A stretch of 64,000 nucleotides of DNA. Origin: Alphaproteobacteria bacterium. GTDB taxonomy: Bacteria; Pseudomonadota; Alphaproteobacteria; Caulobacterales; Aquidulcibacteraceae. Shown in pieces: positions 34,720-42,614 of the stretch. Location: positions 1 through 64,000 of the forward strand of contig JAGWZE010000001.1 in NCBI GenBank assembly GCA_018969015.1, given 5' to 3'. Within the stretch, counting starts at the first letter, position 1. The number at the start of each line of letters is the position of its first letter. The notes beneath the pieces were generated by a model, which had not been told where the DNA came from, ran no database searches, and saw only the letters and a list, made by a program, of their open reading frames with translations. The translations under genes and the position numbers were made by a program.

Positions 34720-36667
34720 ATCCACTCTCCCTACAGCTTGGCCCCTGCACACCTTGGCGTTGGCGGTGGCGACTGCAGCGCTGGCCGGAATCCTGACGGT
34801 CTCGCTCGTTCCCTCCCGCATGGAGCAGCGCGCCGTCGCCATGCGCGAAGCGACGATGCGGGCGGACACGGCCTATGCGAACAACCGCCCGCGCGAAGCG
34901 ATGGAGATCCTTCGCGCCTCGCCGGAGTCACGGCGGCCCGGAGCGGACTATATGCGGGCGATGCTGCGCTACCTGGGCGCCGCGGGCGACGTCGATGCAC
35001 ACTTCGCGCTGCTTCACGGATCGTTCGGCCGGTACGCCTCGCCGCGCGACCTCCGCTCCGCCATCGATCTCTACACGCGACGCAACCGGCCGGCCCTCGT
35101 CGTCGAGACGCTGCGCGATCTCGTCGCGCTCGACGCCGCCGCGCCGGACGAAATGCTCCGGCTGGCGCGGGCCCTCGCCGATCGCGGCGACACGATCGGC
35201 GCCGCCACGCTGGCCCGCCGGCTGGCGCCGGGCCTCCGCCCGGGCGACACCCCGGCCGATGGCGTTTTTCTCATCAAAGCTCTGGCGGCGGCGGGTGACG
35301 TCGACGCCGCGCGGCGGTTCGCGCAGCGCTGGCTTGGACCAAGCGTCGCTACATCCGTTGTGCTCGCCGTCGCACCGGCGATCGTGGAAGCCGGACATGC
35401 CGATATCGCGGTCGAGGTGCTGCGGCCGCGCGCGCAGGACTCACCGAAAGCCCAGGCCGCGCTGGACTACGCGCTGCGTGTGGCGGCATCGACAAACCCA
35501 GAGATCCGCGGGGAGCTCACACGCGGCCTCCTTGCGGCACGCGCGCACGCCACGGGAGCGTCGCGCACGGTCATCGCGCACGACCTCTTCGCCTATGGCG
35601 ATTTCGATCTCGTGCGCGCCACGATGACCCGTGACGGGTCCTGGCGTGAGCCGCCCGAGCGCGACGCCTTCATCGCAGCCATGCGCGCGCATGGCCAGGC
35701 TCCAGCGCTCCGCGATCTCCTGATCGCCGAAGCACGAGCGGGGAGCGTCGAGAAGCAACGCCGCACCGCGCGCGACCTCGCCGCGATCGGGTTCCCTGCG
35801 GCGGCATGCGCCGTTCTCGCCCAGGCCGCCGCCCGCACCGGGCCGGACAGCCCCGCGACGCAGGACCTGCTGTACCTCTGGCGCGCGCACGGCATCGCCC
35901 CCGATACGGAATGGCTCAAGGCGCAAATCGAAGGCGGCGACGACGGCGAGGCCGCGCGCTGGGTGCAACGCTTCGCCGAAGCCACCTCCACGGACGCCGC
36001 GCTTGCGCTTCTCGCGCGCCTCGACACCGCGAGGTCGCGCCCGTCTCTGGCCGTGCTCCGTACACGGTTCCTGGGCTGGCGCGGTCCGTCCCCGGAACTC
36101 CGCGCCGTTCTAGACGCCGCCGTCAGACTGCCGTTGACGCCCGGTGAGGCCGGAGAGCTGCTTTCTATCGCGTGCGCCGTCGGAGACGACGACGCCGTGC
36201 GCGCGCTTGCAGTGACCGTTGGACCGCCGCGCACGTCGGCCGCCCGCTCGTGCCGTGCGCGCGTCGCGCTCGAAGCCGCGCACGCGGCCCAGCGTCGCGG
36301 CGCCCTTGACGCAGCCGTTGCGGGCTACCGCGAGGCCGCCAGCTTCGCGCCGCTCGGAAGCCGCGACCTGTTCGACTTTGCCTCCGCACTCGAACCGTCG
36401 AGCGCGCTGGCGGCGCAGGACATGTACCGATTGGCGCTTGCCCGCCTTCCGCGCCCGGAGCAGCCGCCCAAACCGCACACGGAAGTTCTGCGGGCGGCGC
36501 TCCTCGTCCGGCTTGGCCATCCGCGCGAGGCGCAGGCCGCTCTCGAACAGCTCGTCGCCAGCAACGCGGACAATGCCGAACTCCGCACGGTCCTGGCCGA
36601 GATTTACGTCGATTCCGGAGCTTACCGATCGGCGCTCGCGCTGACGCGCCCGCAAGCGCCACACTGA
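34709..36667 (+). CDS. Membrane-anchored TPR protein, stand-alone PelB TPR region
   Basis: 652 residues from a GTG at 34709 that overlaps the hydrolase stop, with GGAG eight bases upstream. One uncleaved hydrophobic helix (about 13-33, 'ALAVATAALAGILTVSLV') should anchor it in the inner membrane with the remainder in the periplasm. The rest is a long alpha-solenoid of TPR-type units, for example 'TAYANNRPREAMEILRASPE', 'LARALADRGDTIGAATLARR' and, near the end, 'LLVRLGHPREAQAALEQLVA'. Pseudomonas PelB starts with just such an anchored TPR, which binds PelA and leads polymer to the barrel. Here no barrel follows. With the barrel gene at 26651 it appears to form a split PelB. Confidence 0.75.
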   Translation: MARESTLPTAWPLHTLALAVATAALAGILTVSLVPSRMEQRAVAMREATMRADTAYANNRPREAMEILRASPESRRPGADYMRAMLRYLGAAGDVDAHFALLHGSFGRYASPRDLRSAIDLYTRRNRPALVVETLRDLVALDAAAPDEMLRLARALADRGDTIGAATLARRLAPGLRPGDTPADGVFLIKALAAAGDVDAARRFAQRWLGPSVATSVVLAVAPAIVEAGHADIAVEVLRPRAQDSPKAQAALDYALRVAASTNPEIRGELTRGLLAARAHATGASRTVIAHDLFAYGDFDLVRATMTRDGSWREPPERDAFIAAMRAHGQAPALRDLLIAEARAGSVEKQRRTARDLAAIGFPAAACAVLAQAAARTGPDSPATQDLLYLWRAHGIAPDTEWLKAQIEGGDDGEAARWVQRFAEATSTDAALALLARLDTARSRPSLAVLRTRFLGWRGPSPELRAVLDAAVRLPLTPGEAGELLSIACAVGDDDAVRALAVTVGPPRTSAARSCRARVALEAAHAAQRRGALDAAVAGYREAASFAPLGSRDLFDFASALEPSSALAAQDMYRLALARLPRPEQPPKPHTEVLRAALLVRLGHPREAQAALEQLVASNADNAELRTVLAEIYVDSGAYRSALALTRPQAPH

Positions 36668-36671
36668 CGAT

Positions 36672-36688
36672 CGACCGACTGTCGGTCG
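36672..36688 (+). other. Perfect 17-base palindrome after the pel locus
   Basis: CGACCGAC-T-GTCGGTCG begins four bases after the last pel stop. It can fold as a 6-bp stem with a 5-base loop but has no U tract, so it is either a weak terminator or a dimeric-repressor operator. Confidence 0.4.
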
Positions 36689-36800
36689 CATGCGCGCCCT
36701 TGCGCGCGCGGCGTGATCGCGCACCCACACCCGCGACCGACGCCGCCGCGCAAACGATCCGCATACGCCTCGCTGGAGCAGAAAAAGTACCGGTCTGAAC

Positions 36801-36825
36801 GGAACACAACCGGCTTGGAATCGTA
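36801..36825 (+). promoter_or_regulatory. EcfG-like promoter candidate for the Crp/Fnr gene
   Basis: GGAAC (36801-36805), a 16-base spacer and CGTA (36822-36825) match the EcfG consensus except for the last base. It lies 106 bases before the regulator's ATG, on the same strand. Confidence 0.4.
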
Positions 36826-36930
36826 ACCTCAGACGCGCGAAGTGGGCGAGTATTCTGCCTCGTCTTTGAGAAGCATGAGCATCAAAAACTTCGCGCCCGA
36901 TGCTTCAGTCTGCACGATGGGGGCTTCAAG

Positions 36931-37686
36931 ATGATCGAGGGCGTCGACCTGGGTTTTTCGGTCATTCGTCTTTCCGGAAAAACGGCCGCCGGGCATGCAG
37001 GCGGTGACGACGCCGGCGGATCGGCAGACGCTTCCGCCTCTCCCCTGCAGGTCCTTCAGACGCATGCGCCGCATGTCGTGCGCGTGGCGCCGGCCGGGCG
37101 TCATCTGTCGATGGAAGGGGTCCCCATGGGGCACATTCTCGGCGTCCTTTCCGGCACGCTACGGTGCTTCCGCATGACCGCGGACGGCCGCCGTCACATC
37201 TCGCGGTTTTCTGTCGCAGGGGACATCATCGGGCTTTGCCCGCTTGGTGTGCCGCGGCACTCCACGGAAGCGATCAATGACGCGCGGATCGCGTTCTTCC
37301 GGGTCGACACGATCGAGGCCGCGCTTCGTACGAACGATCTCGTGCGCGACGCGATCATGAATGCGCTCGCCCTCGAGCTGAACGACGGCGCGCGTTCCCA
37401 GACGCGCTTGGGCTGCTTCAGCGCCGAACAGCGCGTCGCAGACTTTCTGCTCGGCATTCCAAACGCAGCAACCTCGTCCTGCACCATCGAGATGCCGCGC
37501 GCCGACATCGCCGATCATCTCGGGATCACGATCGAAACCGTGAGCCGCGCCCTCAACCGCTTCGCGAAGATGGGCCTCATCGAGCTCACGAATCCTCACC
37601 AGTTCCGGATCCCGAGCGCGTCGCGCCTGCGCCGCCTCATCCAGGGAGATTCGTTCGAGGCGGGCGGCCTTCGCGGGGCGGGATAA
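36931..37686 (+). CDS. Crp/Fnr-family (FixK-like) transcription regulator
   Basis: 251 residues. An unusual Gly/Ala/Asp-rich N-terminus of about 45 residues precedes the cyclic-nucleotide-binding-like barrel ('PAGRHLSMEGVPMGHILGVL', 'FSVAGDIIGLCPLG'). The dimer helix is followed by a winged HTH with 'PRADIADHLGITIETVSRAL'. The ETVSR recognition helix is the FNR/FixK form that reads TTGA...TCAA. The N-terminal cysteine cluster that holds the oxygen-sensing Fe-S centre in FNR is absent, so it is FixK-like and would need another input, such as a two-component system. It lies directly downstream of the pel locus, which holds two such boxes; control of pel is inferred. Confidence 0.88.
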   Translation: MIEGVDLGFSVIRLSGKTAAGHAGGDDAGGSADASASPLQVLQTHAPHVVRVAPAGRHLSMEGVPMGHILGVLSGTLRCFRMTADGRRHISRFSVAGDIIGLCPLGVPRHSTEAINDARIAFFRVDTIEAALRTNDLVRDAIMNALALELNDGARSQTRLGCFSAEQRVADFLLGIPNAATSSCTIEMPRADIADHLGITIETVSRALNRFAKMGLIELTNPHQFRIPSASRLRRLIQGDSFEAGGLRGAG

Positions 37687-37816
37687 GCGCGCCAGCCGCG
37701 GCGATCGCAAAGTTTTCGAGGCGCCCAGAGCGAACCTGGCGCGCCGAAGCTTAGGCCCAGCGCCAACTCAAGGGCTGCGTCCGAACGATCCAACCGGCCG
37801 CGGCGGTCATGCCCTC

Positions 37817-37857
37817 TTGGCGCGGAGCCGCGGCGCCACGCCCCGGCTCCGCGCCAA
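37817..37857. terminator. Strong 14-bp hairpin between convergent genes
   Basis: TTGGCGCGGAGCCG (37817-37830) pairs perfectly with CGGCTCCGCGCCAA (37844-37857) around a 13-base loop. It sits between the convergent Crp/Fnr and DUF883 genes, so it may stop transcription from both sides, although neither flank has a U tract. Confidence 0.5.
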
Positions 37858-37910
37858 TTGGTATTCTCTGTGGGCATCCATCGCGAATGCGATGGCCATC
37901 ATCGCAGGGG

Positions 37911-38192
37911 TCAGCTTGCGCGATGGCGCTGCGTAAAGAGCATTGCGATCAGCACGCCCACGCCGGCCGCCGCCGAGAGCCAGGCGATCGGGTTCTCGCG
38001 GATGCTCTTCCTCAAGGAGTGGCTCGCATCCTGCGCCCCTTCCGCCGTCGCCCGGCCAATCGCAGTCGCAATATCCTGTGCGGCTTCTTGCGCATCGCGC
38101 GCCGTGCGGGAGAAATCACGGCCTAACTCCGCCGACGCATGCCGCAACGTCTTTTTCACTTCGTCGTCATTGCTCGAATGTGCGCTCGCCAT
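37911..38192 (-). CDS. DUF883/ElaB-YqjD-like membrane-anchored protein
   Basis: 93 residues, ATG at 38192 preceded by an AGAGGAGA ribosome site. A long charged, Ala-rich amphipathic helix ('DFSRTARDAQEAAQDIATAI') is followed by 'IRENPIAWLSAAAGVGVLIAML', the C-terminal membrane anchor typical of the ElaB/YqjD/DUF883 family, then a short basic tail. E. coli members sit in the inner membrane, bind ribosomes and accumulate in stationary phase or stress. The call of family is firm, the ribosome role only by homology. Confidence 0.85.
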   Translation of the reverse strand: MASAHSSNDDEVKKTLRHASAELGRDFSRTARDAQEAAQDIATAIGRATAEGAQDASHSLRKSIRENPIAWLSAAAGVGVLIAMLFTQRHRAS

Positions 38193-38572
38193 TTTCGTCT
38201 CCTCTTTTCGAATGGCTGAACGTCACCATCGATTGCAGGGAAGCGGATTGCGAAATCTCAAGTTCAGGGCGCCGATGGGCCGCCGTTCGCCGAACTCACC
38301 CGACGAGACCAAACGTGCGAATCCCTTGCGTCAAACGGTGACCAGCGCAGCCGCGTGACCGATCGGCGCGGGTCGCACGGATTCGAATTGATCGCTGCGC
38401 GTTGCCTACGCGATCGCAGCCGAAGCGGAACGCGCGCCGCGCGGCTCGCGACATGACCTATTGGGCGATCGCCGGGACACCGCGAGCTTGGCGCGCCTGT
38501 TTCCGCTTAGGAACAGCGGCGAAGCTCTGACTGTGAGCCCCGCGCCGAGTTGTCTTTGCCTGACGCGCGCGC
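38193..38572. other. 380-base intergenic stretch without a recognisable gene
   Basis: I see no gene with a credible start and no convincing promoter consensus. It presumably carries the promoter of the DUF883 gene at its left end. Confidence 0.5.
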
Positions 38573-38827
38573 TCAAGGCAGCGGATCAAGCACGCTGCAG
38601 TCCCAACGGGGCGCAGGCCGCAGGGGCGTATCGCGCTGAACGCTGCACGCGCGCAAGCTTCCATCCGATCGCTGCAGGAGCACGTAATGGGAATGCGCGT
38701 ACACGGAGTATCCCACAATCCGCTCATCGGGCCGAGATTGCGCGTTGGCGCTCAACACGACGGCGAGCACCATTGCGCCCAGTCCGCAGACGATCGCTGC
38801 AATCGAAGTCTTCGTAGAAACGGCCAT
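38573..38827 (-). CDS. Small exported hypothetical protein
   Basis: 84 residues from the ATG at 38827 with a strong GAGGAGGAAT ribosome site. A hydrophobic N-terminus ('IAAIVCGLGAMVLAVVLSAN', then AQ) is a signal peptide or single anchor. The mature part of about 54 residues holds 'YSVYAHSHYVLLQRSDGSLR' and two cysteines (in 'ACSVQ' and 'DCSVL') that could form a disulphide in the periplasm. I do not recognise a family. It was considered as PelC because that gene is missing, but it lacks a lipobox and is on the other strand. Confidence 0.7.
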   Translation of the reverse strand: MAVSTKTSIAAIVCGLGAMVLAVVLSANAQSRPDERIVGYSVYAHSHYVLLQRSDGSLRACSVQRDTPLRPAPRWDCSVLDPLP

Positions 38828-39084
38828 GTCGATTCCTCCTCGGGATCACAAGCGCCGATGCGCCTTTCGGCAACCGCGGCGTTCCATCGCGCACCTCTCC
38901 GCGCAACGGCGGAGGAAGGACGACCAATCCCAAAGTCACCCTGGGCCGAGCTTGCGTCAACGCTCCAATCAGGGAGCTTCGGGCGGTGGTGGCGCCGCGC
39001 GCGGCCTGCGCGTCGTCGGCGGAGCGCCGTCCTGCCCGGAGACGCGACAGCCTGATTGATGACGGATGCGTCTAAGGGGGAGGT

Positions 39085-39160
39085 TGGTGGAGCCGAGCGG
39101 GATCGAACCGCTGACCTCGTGAATGCCATTCACGCGCTCTCCCAACTGAGCTACGGCCCC
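39085..39160 (-). tRNA. tRNA-Ala(GGC)
   Basis: The minus strand reads GGGGCCG TA GCTC...GAGC, an anticodon stem CGTGA/TCACG around loop ATGGCAT (anticodon GGC), a T arm with GGTTCGATCCC, and acceptor CGGCTCC followed by an encoded A-CCA. The G3-U70 pair, the identity signal for alanyl-tRNA synthetase, is present. Total 76 bases including CCA. Confidence 0.97.
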
Positions 39161-39170
39161 GACCATGTGA

Positions 39171-39192
39171 GCCCGCTTTTGGGGAAGCGGGC
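39171..39192 (-). terminator. Hairpin between the TIGR02300 gene and tRNA-Ala
   Basis: GCCCGCTT (39171-39178) and AAGCGGGC (39185-39192) form a perfect 8-bp stem with a 6-base loop, downstream of the TIGR02300 gene and just upstream of the tRNA on the minus strand. There is no U tract; termination or processing is a guess. Confidence 0.35.
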
Positions 39193-39305
39193 GTCGGTGT
39201 TCGCGCGAACGCGAGGGCGCGGACCATAGTGGCTCGCTCGCGGCGGATCAAGCGGAGATCGCGCTCCCTTTTCCGCCGCCGCCCCGCGCCCTGTGGGCGC
39301 TGTCG

Positions 39306-39785
39306 TCAGCGCTCCTCGTCGTCGCCCTCGGCCACGTCGCCGAGGTCGTCGTCCGCGAATTCTTCGTCGTCCTCGAGCAGCGGCACGCCGTCGTCCTCGT
39401 CATCGGCGACGACTTCGGAGTCCTCGTCCGTCTCGGAGAAGCCGGCCGGCAGCGCATCCGGCGAGGGCGCTTCCTCTTCGTCCTCATCGCCCGTGAGGAC
39501 CGGCTCGTCCGCGGCTTCCGGATCGAGCTCCGGCGCGTCGTCCGCTTCCTCTTCGAAGCCGTCCTCGCCTTCGACGGGGCGGCGCTTCGGGGCCTCCTCG
39601 TCGTCCTCGTAGTCCGCTTCATAAGCCGGCGTGCGCGTCTTCACGCGCTTCAGCTTCACCGTTTCGTCGCTCGGATCGAACGCCGTCTGGCATTTCGGGC
39701 AGACGGCCGGACGCTTGCCCAGATCGTAGAACTTCGAGGCGCAGCTCGGGCACAGCTGCTTCTCGCCCAAGTCCGGTTTGGCCAT
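39306..39785 (-). CDS. TIGR02300 (FYDLN acid domain) protein
   Basis: 159 residues. The N-terminus 'AKPDLGEKQLCPSCASKFYD' with a second CPKC forms a small zinc-ribbon-like module with the FYDLN signature. The remaining two thirds are an intrinsically disordered, extremely acidic tail of Asp/Glu runs. The family is conserved in alphaproteobacteria, and its function is unknown to me. The usual position beside aroA is kept: aroA is immediately upstream on the same strand, 92 bases away. Confidence 0.9.
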   Translation of the reverse strand: MAKPDLGEKQLCPSCASKFYDLGKRPAVCPKCQTAFDPSDETVKLKRVKTRTPAYEADYEDDEEAPKRRPVEGEDGFEEEADDAPELDPEAADEPVLTGDEDEEEAPSPDALPAGFSETDEDSEVVADDEDDGVPLLEDDEEFADDDLGDVAEGDDEER

Positions 39786-39877
39786 GGGGGTCCCCCCTGA
39801 AAACGAGGGCGCTCCCCTGCCATGATGCTGGAGTCTTGTCAAAAGCCTGTTTTGAACGGGGCCGGAACGCCCCCGCT

Positions 39878-41197
39878 TCAGCGCCCGTGCGCCGCCGCGG
39901 CGTCCGACTGGCGGCGCAGATCCGCCAGCACCTCGAAGAAGGTCGGGAAGGTCTTGGACACGCAGCCTGGATCCTCGATGTCGACGCCCGGCCCCGCAAG
40001 GCCGGTGACGGCGAGCGCCATCGCCATGCGGTGGTCGTCATAGGTCGCGACCTGGGCGCGACGCACCGTGGACGGACGAATCAGAAGGCCGTCGCGCCGC
40101 TCCTCGACGTCGGCGCCCATGCGCGCGAGTTCGCGCGCCATCGCCGCCACGCGATCGGTCTCTTTCCAGCGCATGTGCTCGACGCCGGTGATCAGCACCG
40201 GGCCGCTGGCGTAGGGCGCGATCGCGGCAAGCGTCGGGGCGGTGTCGGAAATGGCGTTCATGTCGATCTCGACGCCCGCGAGCCGCGCCGGGCCCGCCAC
40301 CGTCAGGCCTGCGGGCCCGTCCTCGACGGCGCACCCCATCCGCGCCAGCGCATCGACGAACAGGGCGTCGCCCTGCAGGGCCTGCCGGGAAAGACCGCGC
40401 ACGGTCACGCGCCCGCCGGTGACGGCCGCGGCCGCGAAGAAATACGACGCGCTCGAAGCGTCAGGCTCGATCTCGTAGGCCGGCTTGGCTGCATAGCGCT
40501 GGCCCGCGCGCACGCGCAGCGCGCCATCGGGGTCCCGCGTGGCCGTGGCGCCCCAGGCGGCCATCATGTCGATCGTCATGGCGATGTAGGGCTCGGAGAC
40601 GACCGTCCCCTCCAGCGCGAGCGTCGCGTCGCTGCGGGCGAACGGCGCGACCATGAGAAGCGCGCTCACCTGCTGGCTCGACCGGCTGGGGTCCAGCGCG
40701 ATCCGCCCCCCCGCAAGCCCCGCGCCGGTGATCGTCAGGGGCAGGCGATCTGGCTCGCCCCCCCACGCGACCGTCGCGCCCTGCGCCGCCAGCGCGGCGA
40801 GGAGATCCCCCATCGGCCGCTTGCGCATGGCCGCCACGCCGTCGAAACGCACCTTCGCCGTGCCGAGCGCGGCAAGCGCCAGCAGGAAGCGCGCCGCGGT
40901 GCCGGCGTTGCCCACGAAAATCTCCGCCACGCCGCCGGGCGGGGCCGGCAGGCGCCCGCCGCAGCCGTCGACCGTGAAGGTCGAGCCGGCGCGGTCATGA
41001 CTGACGGAAAAGCCGAGCGCGGCCAGACCGGCCGCGAAAATCCGCGTGTCGTCGCTGTCGAGCGCGCCGGTCAGCGTCGAGCGGCCATCCGCCAGCGCCG
41101 CCAGAAGCAAGGCGCGGTTGTTGATGCTTTTGGACCCCGGCACGGAGACGGTCCCCCGCGCCGGCGCAGCGAAGGGCGAAAGCGCGAGCACATCCAT
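39878..41197 (-). CDS. aroA: 3-phosphoshikimate 1-carboxyvinyltransferase (EPSP synthase)
   Basis: 439 residues, ATG at 41197. It joins shikimate-3-phosphate and PEP in the sixth step of chorismate synthesis. Visible family segments are 'PGSKSINNRALLLAAL', 'GNAGTAARFLLAL', 'RKRPMGDLL', 'SRSSQQVSALLMVAP' and 'RWKETDRVAAMARELARMG', with 'YDDHRMAMALAV' near the C-terminus. Length is normal. The longer open frame to 41716 overlaps the curlin-like gene and is rejected. In many relatives aroA, cmk and rpsA run in one direction; here aroA is divergent from cmk. Confidence 0.97.
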   Translation of the reverse strand: MDVLALSPFAAPARGTVSVPGSKSINNRALLLAALADGRSTLTGALDSDDTRIFAAGLAALGFSVSHDRAGSTFTVDGCGGRLPAPPGGVAEIFVGNAGTAARFLLALAALGTAKVRFDGVAAMRKRPMGDLLAALAAQGATVAWGGEPDRLPLTITGAGLAGGRIALDPSRSSQQVSALLMVAPFARSDATLALEGTVVSEPYIAMTIDMMAAWGATATRDPDGALRVRAGQRYAAKPAYEIEPDASSASYFFAAAAVTGGRVTVRGLSRQALQGDALFVDALARMGCAVEDGPAGLTVAGPARLAGVEIDMNAISDTAPTLAAIAPYASGPVLITGVEHMRWKETDRVAAMARELARMGADVEERRDGLLIRPSTVRRAQVATYDDHRMAMALAVTGLAGPGVDIEDPGCVSKTFPTFFEVLADLRRQSDAAAAHGR

Positions 41198-41353
41198 GGC
41201 GCCCGGCTTACGCGCCCGCTGGGCGGCTTGGCTAGCCCCCCGCCGCCCGGCCGCGCGCGGTCCGCGCCGGCATGAACGGGGGTTGAACGCCGCGCTCAGG
41301 CGGCGCTCAGGCGCGGCGCCCGATAACCGCCGCCACATTCGATGGAGACCGAC

Positions 41354-41746
41354 ATGCGTTCGCCCCTCACTGCCGCCGCCCTCGCCCTCGCGCTCGCCCT
41401 CGGCGCCGCCGGCCCCGCCGCGGCCAGGGGCAACCAGGCGATCGTGGACCAGCAAGGCCGCGGGCTCTCCGGCGCCATCACGCAATCCGGCCGCGACAAC
41501 CTCGCCGCCCTGCACCAGCGCGGCGTCGACAACAGCGCCACGATCCGCCAGCAGGGCGACGGCAACACCGGCTGCCTCATGCAGGCCGGCCGCAACCTCG
41601 ACGCCGAGATGACGCAGTCCGGCGGCGCGACGGGCGCGTTCCTGCAGACCCGCGGCGGCGTCATGGCCGTCCCGACCGCCGTGTGCGCCAACGGCCGCTG
41701 GGGGCGCGTCCAACAACCGACCCGGCAGATCTACGGGCGGCAGTGA
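41354..41746 (+). CDS. Curlin-repeat (CsgA/B-like) exported protein
   Basis: 130 residues from the ATG at 41354, chosen over 41342 because GGAG lies six bases upstream. A signal peptide ('SPLTAAALALALALGAAG', then PAAARG) is followed by about six 11-residue units fitting xxAxIxQxGxxN, for example 'LSGAITQSGRDN', 'LAALHQRGVDN' and 'SATIRQQGDGN'. This is the curlin repeat of amyloid fibre subunits. A C-terminal part with two cysteines ('GCLMQAG', 'AVCANG') is unlike standard CsgA. No csgE/F/G secretion genes are in view, so it may be secreted by a remote system or have another role. Confidence 0.75.
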   Translation: MRSPLTAAALALALALGAAGPAAARGNQAIVDQQGRGLSGAITQSGRDNLAALHQRGVDNSATIRQQGDGNTGCLMQAGRNLDAEMTQSGGATGAFLQTRGGVMAVPTAVCANGRWGRVQQPTRQIYGRQ

Positions 41747-41760
41747 CGGCGCGCAGAGCC

Positions 41761-41916
41761 GTCATTCCGGGGCGGCCGCAGGCCGAACCCGGAACCCAGG
41801 AGACGGGGAAGGCGACCTCTCAGCGGGCTATGCGCCTTTCCCCAGTGTTCGGCATTCGGCGGCGCGGCCGGTCCCCTGGGTTCCGGGTTCGCGCGTGCCG
41901 CGCGCCCCGGAATGAC
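41761..41916. repeat. Extragenic palindromic repeat (imperfect, about 155 bases)
   Basis: The left end GTCATTCCGGGGCG and right end CGCCCCGGAATGAC are inverted copies. Inner arms CGAACCCGGAACCCAGG and CCTGGGTTCCGGGTTCG, and GGGGAAGGCG and CGCCTTTCCCC, also pair. The element would fold into one long imperfect hairpin. Ends of this type recur as dispersed intergenic repeats in alphaproteobacteria; only one copy is in this window. Confidence 0.75.
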
Positions 41917-41984
41917 TGATGGACGCGTGCGTGCTTGACGCGCACAGGATGACGTCCGCCCCGCCGCCCCGTAAAAGCCCGCGC

Positions 41985-42614
41985 ATGATCATCGCCGTCG
42001 ACGGACCGACCGCCTCGGGCAAGGGCACGCTTTCGCGCCGCATCGGCGCTCGCTACGGCCTCGCCGTGCTCGACACGGGCGCGATCTACCGCGCCGTGGG
42101 CCTTGCCGTGCTCGACGCCGGCGCCGACCCGTCCGACGACGCGGCCGCCGCGGCCGCCGCCGCCGCACTCGACCTCGCCGCCATCGACGACGTCCGCATC
42201 CGGGCCGACCGCGTGGGCCAAGCGGCCTCGATCGTCGCCGCCAAGCCCGCCGTGCGCGCCCGCCTGTTGGAGGCCCAGCGCGCGTTCGCCCGGCGGCCGG
42301 GCGGCGCCGTCCTGGATGGGCGGGACATCGCCACGGTCGTCTGCCCCGACGCCGACGTGAAGCTCTTCGTGACGGCCGCGCTGGCCGAGCGGGCGGCGCG
42401 CCGGCACGCCGAATTGGCGGGCCGCGGCGAATCGGTGACGCTGGCCGACGTCGCCGCCCAGATCGAAGCCCGCGACGCCCGTGACGCCAACCGCCCTGTC
42501 GCGCCGCTGCGGCAGGCGCCGGATGCGCACTTGCTCGACACCACCGGCCTCCCTATAGAGGAGGCGGCAGCGCGCGCATTCGCCATCATCGATGCCGTGC
42601 TCGGTCGGCCCTGA
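41985..42614 (+). CDS. cmk: Cytidylate kinase
   Basis: 209 residues from the ATG at 41985, which starts directly with '[20 protein letters not shown]' (P-loop). An in-frame ATG at 41949 would add 12 Pro-rich residues. '[11 protein letters not shown]', '[20 protein letters not shown]' and '[19 protein letters not shown]' are the CMP-binding and LID signatures. It phosphorylates CMP and dCMP to the diphosphates. It precedes rpsA as in most proteobacteria. Confidence 0.96.
   Translation: MIIAVDGPTASGKGTLSRRIGARYGLAVLDTGAIYRAVGLAVLDAGADPSDDAAAAAAAAALDLAAIDDVRIRADRVGQAASIVAAKPAVRARLLEAQRAFARRPGGAVLDGRDIATVVCPDADVKLFVTAALAERAARRHAELAGRGESVTLADVAAQIEARDARDANRPVAPLRQAPDAHLLDTTGLPIEEAAARAFAIIDAVLGRP

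Noticed and set aside
38573-38827. Small exported protein as the missing PelC
   Set aside because: No lipobox cysteine, too short, opposite strand, and separated from pel by the regulator.
39878-41716. Longer 612-codon version of aroA
   Set aside because: The extension overlaps the curlin-like gene with its own signal peptide and ribosome site; EPSP synthase homology starts at 41197.
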